A DNA stretch of 49,525 bases, taken from contig SVSW01000007.1 of the NCBI GenBank assembly GCA_015064095.1, positions 1 through 49,525 on the forward strand. Reading direction: 5' to 3'. The DNA comes from Oscillospiraceae bacterium (lineage in GTDB: Bacteria > Bacillota > Clostridia > Oscillospirales > CAG-272). The notes below the pieces were generated by a model. That model saw nothing but the letters and a program-made list of their open reading frames with translations. It was not told where the DNA came from and did no database searches. Below are positions 9,044-17,304 of this stretch, piece by piece; within the stretch, counting starts at the first letter, position 1, and the number at the start of each line of letters is the position of its first letter. The position numbers were made by a program, and so were the translations under genes.

Positions 9044-9874
9044 TTATTTAGCGTTACGGCGCTTTACGATATACTTGTCGGTGCGAGCCTTCTTGTTTCT
9101 CGTCTTATATCCGAGAGCAGGCTTGCCCCAAGGAGTAAGCGGACCGGGGTGACCGATCGGAGACCTACCTTCACCACCGCCGTGAGGGTGGTCGCAGGGG
9201 TTCATGACCGAACCGCGAACGGTCGGACGGATTCCCTTGTGTCTGGTCTTACCTGCTTTACCGACCTTGACTGTGTCATGCTCGATATTGCCGACCTGAC
9301 CGATCGTTGCCTTGCAGTCGAGGCGTATGATTCTGACCTCACCCGAGGGGAGACGAACCTGAGCCACGCCGTTTTCCTTAGCTACGAGCTGAGCGAAAAC
9401 GCCTGCGGAACGAGCGAGCTGTGCGCCCTTACCGGGGTAGATCTCAATGTTGTGAATGAAAGTACCTGTCGGGATATTAGCGATCGGAAGAGTGTTACCG
9501 GGCTTGATGTCAGCATCGGGGCCGGAGTAAACAGTCATACCGTCGGTAAGTCCAACGGGAGCGATGATGTAGCTCTTGTCGCCGTTTTCATTCTGAAGAA
9601 GTGCGATGTATGCGCTTCTGTTCGGGTCGTACTCGATACCGATTACCTTGTTTGCAGTTGTGTCTGCGCGCTTGAAGTCGATAATTCTGTACTTGATCTT
9701 GTTTCCGCCGCCGCGATGACGGACGGTTATCTTACCGTAGCTGTTGCGACCTGCGTGTTTCTTCTTGATAACGATCAGGCTGCGCTCAGGGGTAGATTTT
9801 GTAATTTCCTCGAACGACGGAACCGTCATATTTCTTCTGGCGGGTGTCGTGGGCTTATACTTAATTGTAGGCAT
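9044..9874 (-). CDS. rplB: 50S ribosomal protein L2 (uL2)
   Basis: Needed for peptidyl-transferase centre assembly and subunit joining. The 276-aa product begins [18 protein letters not shown]. The C-terminal signature [13 protein letters not shown], with the catalytic-centre-proximal histidine, is intact. [16 protein letters not shown] is conserved. Normal length and position after rplW. Confidence 0.98.
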   Translation of the reverse strand: MPTIKYKPTTPARRNMTVPSFEEITKSTPERSLIVIKKKHAGRNSYGKITVRHRGGGNKIKYRIIDFKRADTTANKVIGIEYDPNRSAYIALLQNENGDKSYIIAPVGLTDGMTVYSGPDADIKPGNTLPIANIPTGTFIHNIEIYPGKGAQLARSAGVFAQLVAKENGVAQVRLPSGEVRIIRLDCKATIGQVGNIEHDTVKVGKAGKTRHKGIRPTVRGSVMNPCDHPHGGGEGRSPIGHPGPLTPWGKPALGYKTRNKKARTDKYIVKRRNAK

Positions 9875-9892
9875 TCTCTTTACCTCCTACCG

Positions 9893-10186
9893 TCAGTTGA
9901 GACCTTCGAAGAACTCGATGGTCTTGGAATCGGGCTTCAGAGTTACGATAGCCTTTTTCCATGCGGCGGTGTAGCCGCTGTGATAGCCGAGTCTTTTGGG
10001 CTTCCTCTTCATGTTGATGGTGTTGACGTCAGCAACCTCGACATTGAACATCTGCTCAACAGCAGCGGCGATCTCGGGCTTTGTGGCGTTCTTCTGCACC
10101 TTAAATGCGTACTTCTTAGCCTCAAGCATATCCATGCTCATCTCAGTGATGATCGGCTTGATGATGATATCCTGTACCATTTTCAT
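9893..10186 (-). CDS. rplW: 50S ribosomal protein L23 (uL23)
   Basis: Tunnel-exit protein that docks SRP, trigger factor and SecY. The 97-aa product contains IIIKPIITEMSM and a shortened loop ending GYTAAWKKAIVTLK. The ATG at 10186 overlaps the rplD stop (TAATG) and has GGAGG ten bases upstream. The next ATG, two codons in, is too far from that SD. Confidence 0.96.
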   Translation of the reverse strand: MKMVQDIIIKPIITEMSMDMLEAKKYAFKVQKNATKPEIAAAVEQMFNVEVADVNTINMKRKPKRLGYHSGYTAAWKKAIVTLKPDSKTIEFFEGLN

Positions 10187-10809
10187 TATGCATACACCTC
10201 CTGAAGCATTTTGACCGCAGCCTCGGTCACGACGAATTTGTCAGCATTCAGAATGTCGTAAACATTGATGGTGTTGTAGAGCGCAGTCTTAACACCCTCG
10301 ATGTTGGCACAGCTCTTGATGACCTTCTTGTCGATCTCGGGGAGAACAACGAGAGCCTTCTTGGTTGCGCCGATTGCATTCAGCATGTTGACCATGGTCT
10401 TGGTGCTGTAATCCTCGGTCGTGATGTTGTCAACAACGATGAGATTACCCGCAGCAAGCTTTGCAGAAAGTGCGCTGTAAAGTGCAACTCTCTTGGTTTT
10501 CTTGTTCATACCGGTACGGTAGCTTCTCGGCTTCGGACCGAAAGCGATACCGCCGTGTGTCCACTGAGGAGCTCTGGTCGAGCCCTGACGAGCGCGGCCT
10601 GTGCCCTTCTGTCTCCAGGGCTTCTTTCCGCCGCCCGAAACCTCGGTGCGGGTAAGAGTGGACTGAGTGCCCTGTCTTTGATTCATAAGGTAAGCGCGAG
10701 TCGCGGCGTGAAGAACGGCTTCGTTGACATCCGCGGCGAATATGGTATCGAGCAGCTCGATAGAGCCGACTTCCTCGCCCTTCATATTAACTACTTTAAT
10801 AGTTGCCAT
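10186..10809 (-). CDS. rplD: 50S ribosomal protein L4 (uL4)
   Basis: Early-assembly large-subunit protein whose extended loop reaches the exit tunnel; in some bacteria it also represses its own operon. The 207-aa product contains the loop signature GGGKKPWRQKGTGRAR and RSPQ-type continuation (GSTRAPQWTHGG). Stop overlaps the rplW start. Whether it regulates this operon through the long rpsJ leader cannot be told from sequence. Confidence 0.97.
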   Translation of the reverse strand: MATIKVVNMKGEEVGSIELLDTIFAADVNEAVLHAATRAYLMNQRQGTQSTLTRTEVSGGGKKPWRQKGTGRARQGSTRAPQWTHGGIAFGPKPRSYRTGMNKKTKRVALYSALSAKLAAGNLIVVDNITTEDYSTKTMVNMLNAIGATKKALVVLPEIDKKVIKSCANIEGVKTALYNTINVYDILNADKFVVTEAAVKMLQEVYA

Positions 10810-10828
10810 TTTAGTTCCTCCTTACCGC

Positions 10829-11458
10829 TTATGCCTTGACCGAGTCACGCAGATAAACGATTCCGCCGCGTGCACCGGGGATAGCACCCTTAACAGCGAT
10901 GAGATTGTTTTCCGCATCGATCTTAACAACATTGAGATTAAGAACGGTAACCTGCTCGTTTCCGTACTGACCTGCCATCTTCTTGTTCTTGAAGATTCTT
11001 GCAGGGTCGATAACACCCATCGAACCGGACTGACGATGTACAGGGCCGACGCCGTGGGTCATTCTAAGCTTGCGCAGATTCCAACGCTTGATAGCGCCGG
11101 TGTATCCACGGCCCTTGGTGATACCCGTAACATCTACCTTGTCGCCGACGGCGAAGGTGTCAGCCTTAACTTCAGCGCCGACAGTGTATGCGGAGCAGTC
11201 GTCAAGACGGAATTCCTTGAGGTACTTCTTGTTTGCTACGTTTGCTTTCGCAAAGTGTCCGAGCTGAGCCTTTGTAAGGTGCTTTTCCTTAGCATCTTGG
11301 TAGCCGAGCTGGATTGCAGAATAACCGTCGTTTTCAACGGTCTTGACCTGCGATACGACGCAAGGTCCTGCTGCTATTACCGTTACCGGAATGACGTTTC
11401 CGACTTCGTCGAAAATCTGAGTCATACCGATCTTCTTACCGATAATACCCTTTTTCAT
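10829..11458 (-). CDS. rplC: 50S ribosomal protein L3 (uL3)
   Basis: Large-subunit protein whose central extension reaches the peptidyl-transferase centre. The 209-aa product begins MKKGIIGKKIGMTQIFDE and has the signature GVGPVHRQSGSMG, where the glutamine methylated in some bacteria would sit. It is preceded by a 141-nt spacer from rpsJ, longer than usual and described separately. Confidence 0.97.
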   Translation of the reverse strand: MKKGIIGKKIGMTQIFDEVGNVIPVTVIAAGPCVVSQVKTVENDGYSAIQLGYQDAKEKHLTKAQLGHFAKANVANKKYLKEFRLDDCSAYTVGAEVKADTFAVGDKVDVTGITKGRGYTGAIKRWNLRKLRMTHGVGPVHRQSGSMGVIDPARIFKNKKMAGQYGNEQVTVLNLNVVKIDAENNLIAVKGAIPGARGGIVYLRDSVKA

Positions 11459-11599
11459 TTTGTTTCCTCCTGAGGTTATTGGTTGACATTTTTGGATTTC
11501 CCTTTCGGGTTATGCCAACTTGACCGCAGGGCACGCTTTGCGTGCTCTGTCAGTTTTGCTTTCGCTGATATCGATTGCTTGATGATCCGGCTCTTACGT
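11459..11599 (-). other. 141-nt rpsJ-rplC spacer with hairpin
   Basis: No gene is visible. In the transcript direction it contains GAGCACGC-AAA-GCGTGCCC, a short GC-rich hairpin near 11529-11550, not followed by a T-tract. The SD of rplC (CAGGAGG) is at the distal end. The hairpin may be a processing or pausing site; this is inference. Confidence 0.4.
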
Positions 11600-11911
11600 T
11601 CAGAGCTTGATATCGATCTCAACTCCGGCGGGAAGTTCGACGTTCATAAGCGCGTCAACGCATTTCTGCGAGGGCTTAATGATGTCGATAAGTCTTTTGT
11701 GAGTACGGAGCTCGAACTGCTCTCTCGAATCCTTATATTTGTGAACAGCGCGGAGAATGGTGACAATCTCCTTTTCGGTGGGAAGCGGAATCGGGCCGGA
11801 AACGGTTGCACCGTTTCTCTTTGCGACCTCAACGATCTTCTCAGCGGCTGTATCAATAAGGGTGTGATCGTAGCTCTTAAGTCTCACTCTGATCTTTTCT
11901 TTTACTGCCAT
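11600..11911 (-). CDS. rpsJ: 30S ribosomal protein S10 (uS10)
   Basis: First gene of the S10 operon. S10 is a small-subunit head protein that, with NusB, also takes part in rRNA antitermination. The 103-aa product begins [16 protein letters not shown] and ends [18 protein letters not shown] lies eight bases before this ATG. An upstream in-frame extension to 11956 has no SD and is rejected. Signature [13 protein letters not shown] is conserved. Confidence 0.97.
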   Translation of the reverse strand: MAVKEKIRVRLKSYDHTLIDTAAEKIVEVAKRNGATVSGPIPLPTEKEIVTILRAVHKYKDSREQFELRTHKRLIDIIKPSQKCVDALMNVELPAGVEIDIKL

Positions 11912-12230
11912 TTGTTTTGCCTCCTTTGTCAGATTTGCCTGCCCGCACGCACACATATAATATAATGTAGGGCTTGCGGATCGCGTATCCTAATTAAAGC
12001 GGCGTGTAAACTCCGAACACGCTCCCGTGCGTTTCTTTGGTTTCCCTGCAAAAATCCGGATCTGTTGCCATCAGCATCTGGCATACAGACTCCGGGTAAG
12101 GACCTTAAGAATCGTCATAGAGCATAGCTCAGGTCTTTTACAATCGCCCGGTTATCGGACATACTCCGCGGAAGTTACCGGCATTGGGCGTCCCCAAAAC
12201 CGCAATCTCCCGTTTCTTCGCACATCAAGC
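11912..12230 (-). promoter_or_regulatory. Long structured leader of the S10 operon
   Basis: About 318 nt separate the predicted transcription start (near 12230) from the rpsJ ATG, with no convincing gene between. Possible stems on the transcript include GACCT (within AAGACCTGAGC) with AGGTC, and GCGTGT with ACACGC separated by nine bases. No terminator-like T-tract is apparent. Leaders of this size commonly carry autogenous control in ribosomal operons, but no named family was recognised here. Confidence 0.5.
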
Positions 12231-12236
12231 GAAGCT

Positions 12237-12265
12237 ATTATACCATATTCCCGTTCCTTTTGCAA
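12237..12265 (-). promoter_or_regulatory. Promoter of the S10-spc operon
   Basis: On the minus strand TTGCAA (12260-12265) is followed by 17 bp and TATAAT (12237-12242), a near-consensus vegetative promoter. It is the best such site upstream of rpsJ. Transcription would start near 12230. Confidence 0.85.
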
Positions 12266-12460
12266 GAAGATTTTTCTTGTTTATACGTAGAATTTTATGG
12301 ATTTTAAAAAATATTTTTTGTGCATTTTTCACAAATATGCACTTTTTGGCGCTTATCGCTACAATTTTCGCACTCTTTTCTTGTAAAACGCGTGCTTTGG
12401 TCACAAAAAATTCATAATTATGGATTATAATATAATGTAATAACTTTAAGGAAGATTGCT

Positions 12461-13354
12461 ATGATTAAAATATCTAACAAATTAAAACTTTATCTTTATG
12501 CAGCCCTAACGCTGACTGCTGTTGCGGTGATACTGTGCGCAATATGCTATGCAGCCGTATTTGACGCAGATCCGGGATATTTCGATGAAAGCTCGCCCCT
12601 GACATACGCGCTTGTCGCATTTTGCATTTTGTCGGTGCTTGCATTCTTCAGCTCGATCTTCACTCTGCCGAAAAACGCACTCGACGGCGCGTCACCCACG
12701 ACGTTTACCGTCAACATTGCATCGATCCCCGCAGCAGTATGCTCTGCCCTCCTCGGCGGGTTTATGGTATCTGCATATTTCTTGATCTCGACACAAAATA
12801 TATTCGGAAAGATCTTTCCCGACTATACAGCCAATAACGCCATACTTTTGCTCGTGGGCGGAATATTCTTGCTGTTTTCCGCGGCATACTATGTATTTTT
12901 GTGGTTTGATCACGGAGATCGCTCGGAGATCGCAGCACTGATCGGTTTTTCAGTTCCGGTTGCAGCGCTCCTTCTCATCGTGCTCACATATTTCGATATG
13001 CACTCTCCCATGAACTGCCCCGCGAAGCTTTCCTTCCAGCTTTCAATGCTTTCATTTATGCTGTTTTCGCTCTATGAGCTGCGCATACATCTGCAAAAGC
13101 CCCGTCCGCGAATCTATTTTATGTTCGCAATGACCACAATGCTGACAACAGGGATTTCTTCATTCCCCGTTATACTTGCGTACTGCACAGGAAAAATAGA
13201 ATCTCTTTCATATATGCTCTATGCCGTGTTCGCACTTTGCGTGTTCATTTATGTGACCTCTCGCGTTTGTGTTTTTGTCAGCGCGCGCGAGCTGCTTGAA
13301 AAAATATCAGACCAAACACCGACCGACGAGCCGGAAGAAGAAACGGAGAAATAA
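12461..13354 (+). CDS. Unrecognised eight-helix membrane protein
   Basis: I do not recognise a family. The 297-aa product has about eight hydrophobic segments (near residues 8-34, 46-69, 82-109, 125-148, 156-177, 190-207, 219-243 and 250-274). It ends in an acidic cytoplasmic-type tail (PTDEPEEETEK). No catalytic or transporter motif stands out. The ATG has AAGGA upstream, and an AT-rich segment with TATAAT (12426-12436) lies 25-35 nt before it, without a convincing -35. Its stop is followed after one base by the ATG of the next gene, a reduced WYL-type regulator, so the two are probably coupled and functionally linked. Confidence 0.8.
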   Translation: MIKISNKLKLYLYAALTLTAVAVILCAICYAAVFDADPGYFDESSPLTYALVAFCILSVLAFFSSIFTLPKNALDGASPTTFTVNIASIPAAVCSALLGGFMVSAYFLISTQNIFGKIFPDYTANNAILLLVGGIFLLFSAAYYVFLWFDHGDRSEIAALIGFSVPVAALLLIVLTYFDMHSPMNCPAKLSFQLSMLSFMLFSLYELRIHLQKPRPRIYFMFAMTTMLTTGISSFPVILAYCTGKIESLSYMLYAVFALCVFIYVTSRVCVFVSARELLEKISDQTPTDEPEEETEK

Positions 13355-13355
13355 A

Positions 13356-13892
13356 ATGTCCGCCAATAAAAGGATACAGTGGCTTCACAGCAGAATAGCA
13401 GAGGGGCATTACCCGAACGCTTCGCGCATAGCAGAGAAATTCGGTGTTTCGCACCGCCAGGCGCAGCGCGACGTTGATTTTCTGCGCGCAAAGCTGGGCG
13501 CTCCCATAGAATACAATGCAGAGCATCGCGGATTTTACTATACAAAGCCGTTTTCCTTTCCTATATATATAACCTCCGATAACGACGATGAATATTCGGG
13601 CTTTGCAGGCAAGCTTTCAGCCGCCCAGCACTCGGAGAGCACGCTCGTTCAGATGCAGATACCGTATAACGCCGAGATCGAGGTCAAAAACAAGCTCGGT
13701 GTGCTTGAGCTTAAAAATTTCATCGTGGCGCAAACAGAAAAAAGCCGCTACATATGCGAATTTCACAGCGTTGAGCTTTTCCTTGGCGTGCTCGTTTCGA
13801 TAAACGCCGATATAAAGATCCTCTCCCCCGAATGGTTGCGAAACCGCGCGCTTGATGCGGCGGAACGTATCATTAAAAACAATAAAGAATAA
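13356..13892 (+). CDS. Reduced WYL-family HTH regulator
   Basis: The 178-aa product has an N-terminal winged HTH typical of DeoR/WYL regulators (NASRIAEKFGVSHRQAQRDVDFL, about residues 20-43, then a wing ending EHRGFYYT). The C-terminal 50 residues resemble the WCX extension of WYL proteins (SINADIKILSPEWLRNRALD). The central WYL domain is largely missing, as full-length members are about 300 aa. The ATG at 13356 follows CGGAG. Longer in-frame starts lie inside the previous gene and are not favoured. The promoter of the rplJ operon follows 26 nt later. Target and ligand unknown. Confidence 0.75.
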   Translation: MSANKRIQWLHSRIAEGHYPNASRIAEKFGVSHRQAQRDVDFLRAKLGAPIEYNAEHRGFYYTKPFSFPIYITSDNDDEYSGFAGKLSAAQHSESTLVQMQIPYNAEIEVKNKLGVLELKNFIVAQTEKSRYICEFHSVELFLGVLVSINADIKILSPEWLRNRALDAAERIIKNNKE

Positions 13893-13918
13893 TTTTTTAA
13901 CTTTTTTAAAAAAAGCTA

Positions 13919-13947
13919 TTGACAAAAGAATGGAAGCGTGATATAAT
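13919..13947 (+). promoter_or_regulatory. Consensus promoter of rplJ-rplL
   Basis: TTGACA (13919-13924), 17-bp spacer, TATAAT (13942-13947): a perfect vegetative consensus. Transcription would start near 13954, just before the L10 leader. Confidence 0.93.
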
Positions 13948-13954
13948 ACTCGCG

Positions 13955-14033
13955 TTATCCAAAGACAGCAGGTTCCCGTAAAAGCGCAGCTTCCCTGCCG
14001 AGGATCGTTCAATAGCTTTACAGTCGGTTATTG
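13955..14033 (+). ncRNA. Ribosomal protein L10 leader
   Basis: The leader has the familiar L10-leader layout. AAAGACA (13961-13967) pairs with TGTCTTT (14032-14038) to close the structure. Inside is a GCAGG...CCTGC helix (from 13968), followed by CGAGGATCG. L10 (with L7/L12) binds such leaders to repress its own operon. The closing arm overlaps the first arm of the following terminator, so the two structures exclude each other. Confidence 0.82.
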
Positions 14034-14080
14034 TCTTTCTCTCGGTGTACGCAGCAGCGTAACGGGAGAAAGATTTTTTT
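14034..14080 (+). terminator. Attenuator terminator in the rplJ leader
   Basis: TCTTTCTC pairs with GAGAAAGA around an inner TACGC-AGCA-GCGTA hairpin, followed by seven T residues. It lies between the promoter and rplJ, so it is a regulated terminator and not the end of an operon. Its first arm shares bases 14034-14038 with the L10-leader closing helix. Confidence 0.85.
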
Positions 14081-14104
14081 ATTTCACATGGGAGGTTAAA
14101 AGAA

Positions 14105-14674
14105 ATGCCCAGCAATGCAATACTTGAACAAAAACAAAAGATTGTTGCTGACCTCGCCGAACTGATGAAAAACTCGGCTTCCGGTGTTCTGGTAAATTAC
14201 CAGGGTATCACAGTCGAGGACGACACAAAGATGCGTAAGGCTCTGCGTGAAGCCGGTGTTAAGTACATGGTTCAGAAGAACACTCTGACCGGACGTGCTT
14301 GCGACATCGCGGGACTTTCCGAAATGAAGCCCCACCTCACCGGCATGACCGCTATCGCCATCAGCGAAACCGATCCTATCGCCCCCGCAAAGGTCCTCAA
14401 GGACTATGCAAACAAGGTCGAGTCCTTCTCGATCCTTGCAGGCTTCCTTGACGGTGCAGTTGTTGACGCGGCAACGGTTCAGGCTCTCGCCGATATCCCG
14501 TCGAAGGAAACTCTCATTGCGAAGTTCCTCGGCAGCATCCAGTCGCCGCTGTACGGTCTTGCATATGCCCTCAAGGCAGTTGCAGACAAGGGTGAAGAAG
14601 CTCCCGCAGAGGAAGCAGCAGCTCCCGCAGAGGAAGCAGCAGCTCCTGCAGAGGAAGCTCCCACCGAAGCATAA
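14105..14674 (+). CDS. rplJ: 50S ribosomal protein L10 (uL10) with Ala/Glu tail
   Basis: Forms the base of the ribosomal stalk and anchors L7/L12 dimers, which recruit translation GTPases. The N-terminal rRNA-binding domain (residues 1 to about 100) and the helical L7/L12-binding region (to about 162) are normal. Residues 163-189 are an added low-complexity tail of repeated [12 protein letters not shown] units, making 189 aa against a usual 165-175. GGGAGG precedes the ATG. Transcribed with rplL from the attenuated promoter. Confidence 0.96.
   Translation: MPSNAILEQKQKIVADLAELMKNSASGVLVNYQGITVEDDTKMRKALREAGVKYMVQKNTLTGRACDIAGLSEMKPHLTGMTAIAISETDPIAPAKVLKDYANKVESFSILAGFLDGAVVDAATVQALADIPSKETLIAKFLGSIQSPLYGLAYALKAVADKGEEAPAEEAAAPAEEAAAPAEEAPTEA
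14600..14656 (+). repeat. 21-bp tandem repeat in rplJ
   Basis: Two identical 21-bp units (14600-14620 and 14621-14641) and a third partial unit with one change (14642-14656) encode the APAEEAA-type tail of L10. The unit length keeps the frame, so copy-number change would only alter tail length. Confidence 0.9.
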
Positions 14675-14733
14675 GTTCGCAGGAACAAACAAAACCGAAA
14701 AAATTATCACGATTTAATTGGAGGATTAGAAAA

Positions 14734-15111
14734 ATGGCATCTGAAAAGATTCTTGCTATCGTAGAGGAGATCAAGGGCCTCACTATTCTCGAGCTCAATG
14801 ATCTCGTTAAGGCAGTCGAAGAGGAGTTCGGCGTATCCGCTGCTGCTCCTGTCGGCGTAGTTGCAGTCGCAGGCGCTGCTGCTCCCGCAGCAGAGGAAAA
14901 GACTGAGTTTGACGTTGTTCTCACCGGATTCGGTGACAAGAAGCTCGGCGTCATCAAGGTCGTTCGCGAGATCACCGGTCTCGGCCTTAAGGAAGCTAAG
15001 GAGCTCGTTGAGGGCTGCCCCAAGGCTATCAAAGAGGGTGTTTCCAAAGAGGAAGCAGAGGCCCTCAAGAAGCAGCTTGAAGAAGGCGGCGCAACCGTCG
15101 AGATTAAGTAA
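14734..15111 (+). CDS. rplL: 50S ribosomal protein L7/L12 (bL12)
   Basis: Multicopy stalk protein that recruits and activates EF-Tu, EF-G and IF2. The 125-aa product has the N-terminal dimerisation helices ([20 protein letters not shown]), an Ala-rich hinge ([11 protein letters not shown]) and the conserved C-terminal domain ([20 protein letters not shown]). A GGAGG site lies upstream. A strong terminator follows 28 nt after the stop. Confidence 0.98.
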   Translation: MASEKILAIVEEIKGLTILELNDLVKAVEEEFGVSAAAPVGVVAVAGAAAPAAEEKTEFDVVLTGFGDKKLGVIKVVREITGLGLKEAKELVEGCPKAIKEGVSKEEAEALKKQLEEGGATVEIK

Positions 15112-15139
15112 TTTAATCAAGACATATTTTGACTGTACA

Positions 15140-15173
15140 AAAGAAGCCGGACACGCAAGTGTCCGGCTTCTTT
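15140..15173 (+). terminator. Terminator after rplL
   Basis: AAGAAGCCGGACAC and GTGTCCGGCTTCTTT form a 14-15-bp perfect stem with the loop GCAA, followed by a short T-rich run. It closes the rplJ-rplL operon. Confidence 0.9.
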
Positions 15174-15179
15174 GTCTAA

Positions 15180-15208
15180 AAAAGAACCGCGCCGAGCGCG
15201 GTTCTTTT
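15180..15208 (-). terminator. Terminator after ftsZ (bidirectional)
   Basis: AAAGAACCGCGC-CGA-GCGCGGTTCTTT is a 12-bp stem flanked by A-rich and T-rich runs on opposite sides, so it can act on both strands. On the minus strand it lies just after the ftsZ stop; on the plus strand it backs up the rplL terminator. Confidence 0.87.
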
Positions 15209-15212
15209 TTTA

Positions 15213-16334
15213 TTATTTCTTTTTCTTAAAAATGCTCATCATATCGTCAAAGTCATCGTCGGAAAAGCCGTCGTCAGACTCGACCTTCTTAGGAGCTGCC
15301 TTTACAGGCTCCTCAGTGGGAGCTTCCTCAAGTGCACCGCGAGCAGTTACGGTGATAGTGCGCTTGTCGTCCTCTTCCTTCTTATCAAAGCCGGTTGCGA
15401 TAATGGTAACTCTCATCTCGTCCTCAAGCTCGTTGTCAAACGCAACGCCCCAAATAACGCTTGCGTCCTCTGCTGCCTGATTGGAGATCATCGTGCAGGC
15501 GAGGTCTATATCCTCAAGTCCGATATCGGGCGAAGCCGTGATGCTGATAACGATACCGGTTGCACCGCCCATCGAGGTTTCAAGCAGCGGGCTGGAGATA
15601 GCAGCCTGAGCCGCAAGCTCTGCTTTGTCCTTGCCGTTTGCCGCGCCGACGCCCATGTGAGCATATCCTGCATCTGCCATAACGGAGGTAACGTCTGCAA
15701 AGTCGAGGTTGATGAACGCTGTTACATTGATAAGCTCGGAGATGCTCTGAACGCCGCGGCGAAGCACGTCGTCAGCGACCTCGAAAGCATTAGAGAGAGT
15801 TATTCTTGTATCGGAGATCTGTTTAAGTCTTTCGTTCGGGATAATGATAAGCGAGTCAACATACTGAGAAAGCTCTGCAATACCGCTCTCAGCCTGTGCC
15901 ATTCTGCGCTTGCCCTCAAATGCGAAGGGCTTTGTGACAATACCGACGGTGAGAATACCCATCTCCTTTGCCGCACGTGCAACGATGGGAGCAGCTCCCG
16001 TTCCCGTTCCGCCGCCCATACCGGCAGTAACGAAAACCATATCTGCACCGGAGAGGACCTGCTTGATCTCCTCCATTGACTCCTCAGCCGCGCGTGCACC
16101 AATGCTCGGATTTGCGCCTGCGCCGAAGCCTTTTGTTATTTTTTCTCCGATAACGATCTGAGTTGCAGCATCGGATCTGCGAAGTGCCTGTCTGTCTGTG
16201 TTTACGGAGACGAAATCAACTCCGCGAATGTTTTTTGAGATCATGCGGTTGACCGCGTTGTTTCCGCCGCCACCGACACCGATAACCCTTATACAAACGT
16301 TAGTCTCAAGGGCATCGTCGTGCTGGAATGTCAT
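15213..16334 (-). CDS. ftsZ: Cell division protein FtsZ
   Basis: Tubulin-like GTPase that forms the Z ring. The 373-aa product has the GTP-binding signature GGGTGTG (residues 107-113), the N-terminal [14 protein letters not shown] segment and the T7 synergy-loop region. The C-terminal peptide ([14 protein letters not shown]) is the likely attachment motif for membrane tethers; it is acidic then basic. Two upstream in-frame starts exist, but GGGAGG lies eight bases before the ATG at 16334. It has its own promoter and is separated from ftsQ by 172 nt. No ftsA gene is adjacent, unlike most Firmicutes. Confidence 0.97.
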   Translation of the reverse strand: MTFQHDDALETNVCIRVIGVGGGGNNAVNRMISKNIRGVDFVSVNTDRQALRRSDAATQIVIGEKITKGFGAGANPSIGARAAEESMEEIKQVLSGADMVFVTAGMGGGTGTGAAPIVARAAKEMGILTVGIVTKPFAFEGKRRMAQAESGIAELSQYVDSLIIIPNERLKQISDTRITLSNAFEVADDVLRRGVQSISELINVTAFINLDFADVTSVMADAGYAHMGVGAANGKDKAELAAQAAISSPLLETSMGGATGIVISITASPDIGLEDIDLACTMISNQAAEDASVIWGVAFDNELEDEMRVTIIATGFDKKEEDDKRTITVTARGALEEAPTEEPVKAAPKKVESDDGFSDDDFDDMMSIFKKKK

Positions 16335-16392
16335 AATAGAATCCTCCCGATTTATATTTCCTAAATTTTTACTCATTTTTACCCATATATAT

Positions 16393-16421
16393 ATAATAAT
16401 ATTTTTTTCTGTTTTTTGCAA
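16393..16421 (-). promoter_or_regulatory. ftsZ promoter
   Basis: Minus-strand TTGCAA (16416-16421), 17-bp spacer, TATTAT (16393-16398). It lies in the 172-nt AT-rich gap between ftsQ and ftsZ. That gap holds no gene and only a weak, bulged hairpin after ftsQ. Confidence 0.75.
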
Positions 16422-16506
16422 TAGTTTTTTGAAAAATTTTCTAAAAATATTTTATATATTGATGTTTTTATGCCACAAGACCCCCATATTTTGTGTTTTC
16501 TTGGCA

Positions 16507-17304
16507 TTATTCGACATTTTTGACCTCTGAGTAAGAAGCCTCGTAACCGTTTTTACCCTCGGTTATTCTGATTTGGGAGTATTCATATTTTATGCCGCTT
16601 TCGTAAATGAACGTAAGCGCGAATCCGATTTTTTCGACCGCGGTATCCGTGTCCTCGAATATTATCTTCAAGCGACCGTCGATCACGGCGTATGCATCAC
16701 GCGAAACGCCGTCTTGATATCCGAAAGAGGTAACAGCGTAATCACCGAGAGGAATCTCGGCAATGTCCTCGGCAAATGAAAGCACCTCATTTAAAATACG
16801 CTCGTCCTTGAATTTTATGTGTTCGCCCTCTATTGCCGACTGTATATCGTTTGAGTAAAGCTCAAAGCGCGTTGCCTCCTCGGCATATGCATCGGAGCTT
16901 TTCGACATTTCAAGCACGCGAAGATCGCTTGAAAGCAAATAATATTCACCGTTTATCTCGCTGTAATATGCCGCCTTTTCCTCCTCGACCTCGATCACGA
17001 GCGTTGAAAAAAGTGCCGGACGGAGCTTAACGTTTTTGAGTCTGGGTGCAGCCTCAAGGAGCTTTTTTTCAGCCTCAGCGCGATTCTTGAAAAACAGCTT
17101 TTCACCGAGCTCGACGCCGCAGTTCTCAATAAGGTACTCATCTTCGTAAACCGTGTCACCCACTATGCGAAAGCCATTGACGCTTTGTATCAAAAACACG
17201 GAGATTATCAAAAAAGTCAACGCGACCGCCGCCGTGGGCACGAAAATAAGCGCCGTTATCGCGCGGCGCGAGATTTTCGGTTTTGGCGGCATTTTTAGCT
17301 TCAT
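16507..17304 (-). CDS. ftsQ: Cell division protein FtsQ/DivIB
   Basis: Single-pass divisome protein that links FtsL/FtsB-type partners with FtsW-PBP. The 265-aa product has a basic cytoplasmic start, one membrane segment (about residues 17-40) and a POTRA domain beginning FRIVGDTVYEDEYLIENCGV. The FtsQ/DivIB beta domain follows (AVIDGRLKIIFEDTDTAVEKIGF). The ATG overlaps the murG stop by four bases (ATGA). Last gene of the dcw transcript here. Sequence conservation is low, as usual for the family; context supports the call. Confidence 0.88.
   Translation of the reverse strand: MKLKMPPKPKISRRAITALIFVPTAAVALTFLIISVFLIQSVNGFRIVGDTVYEDEYLIENCGVELGEKLFFKNRAEAEKKLLEAAPRLKNVKLRPALFSTLVIEVEEEKAAYYSEINGEYYLLSSDLRVLEMSKSSDAYAEEATRFELYSNDIQSAIEGEHIKFKDERILNEVLSFAEDIAEIPLGDYAVTSFGYQDGVSRDAYAVIDGRLKIIFEDTDTAVEKIGFALTFIYESGIKYEYSQIRITEGKNGYEASYSEVKNVE

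Noticed and set aside
11912..11956. Upstream extension of rpsJ beginning MCACGQANL
   Set aside because: The GGAGG site lies between it and the family start MAVKEK, so the extension covers the ribosome-binding site.
12300..12345. GTGCAT...ATGCAC hairpin with flanking T-run upstream of the S10 promoter
   Set aside because: AT-rich and short; it follows no plus-strand gene that would need a terminator, so it is not reported as a feature.
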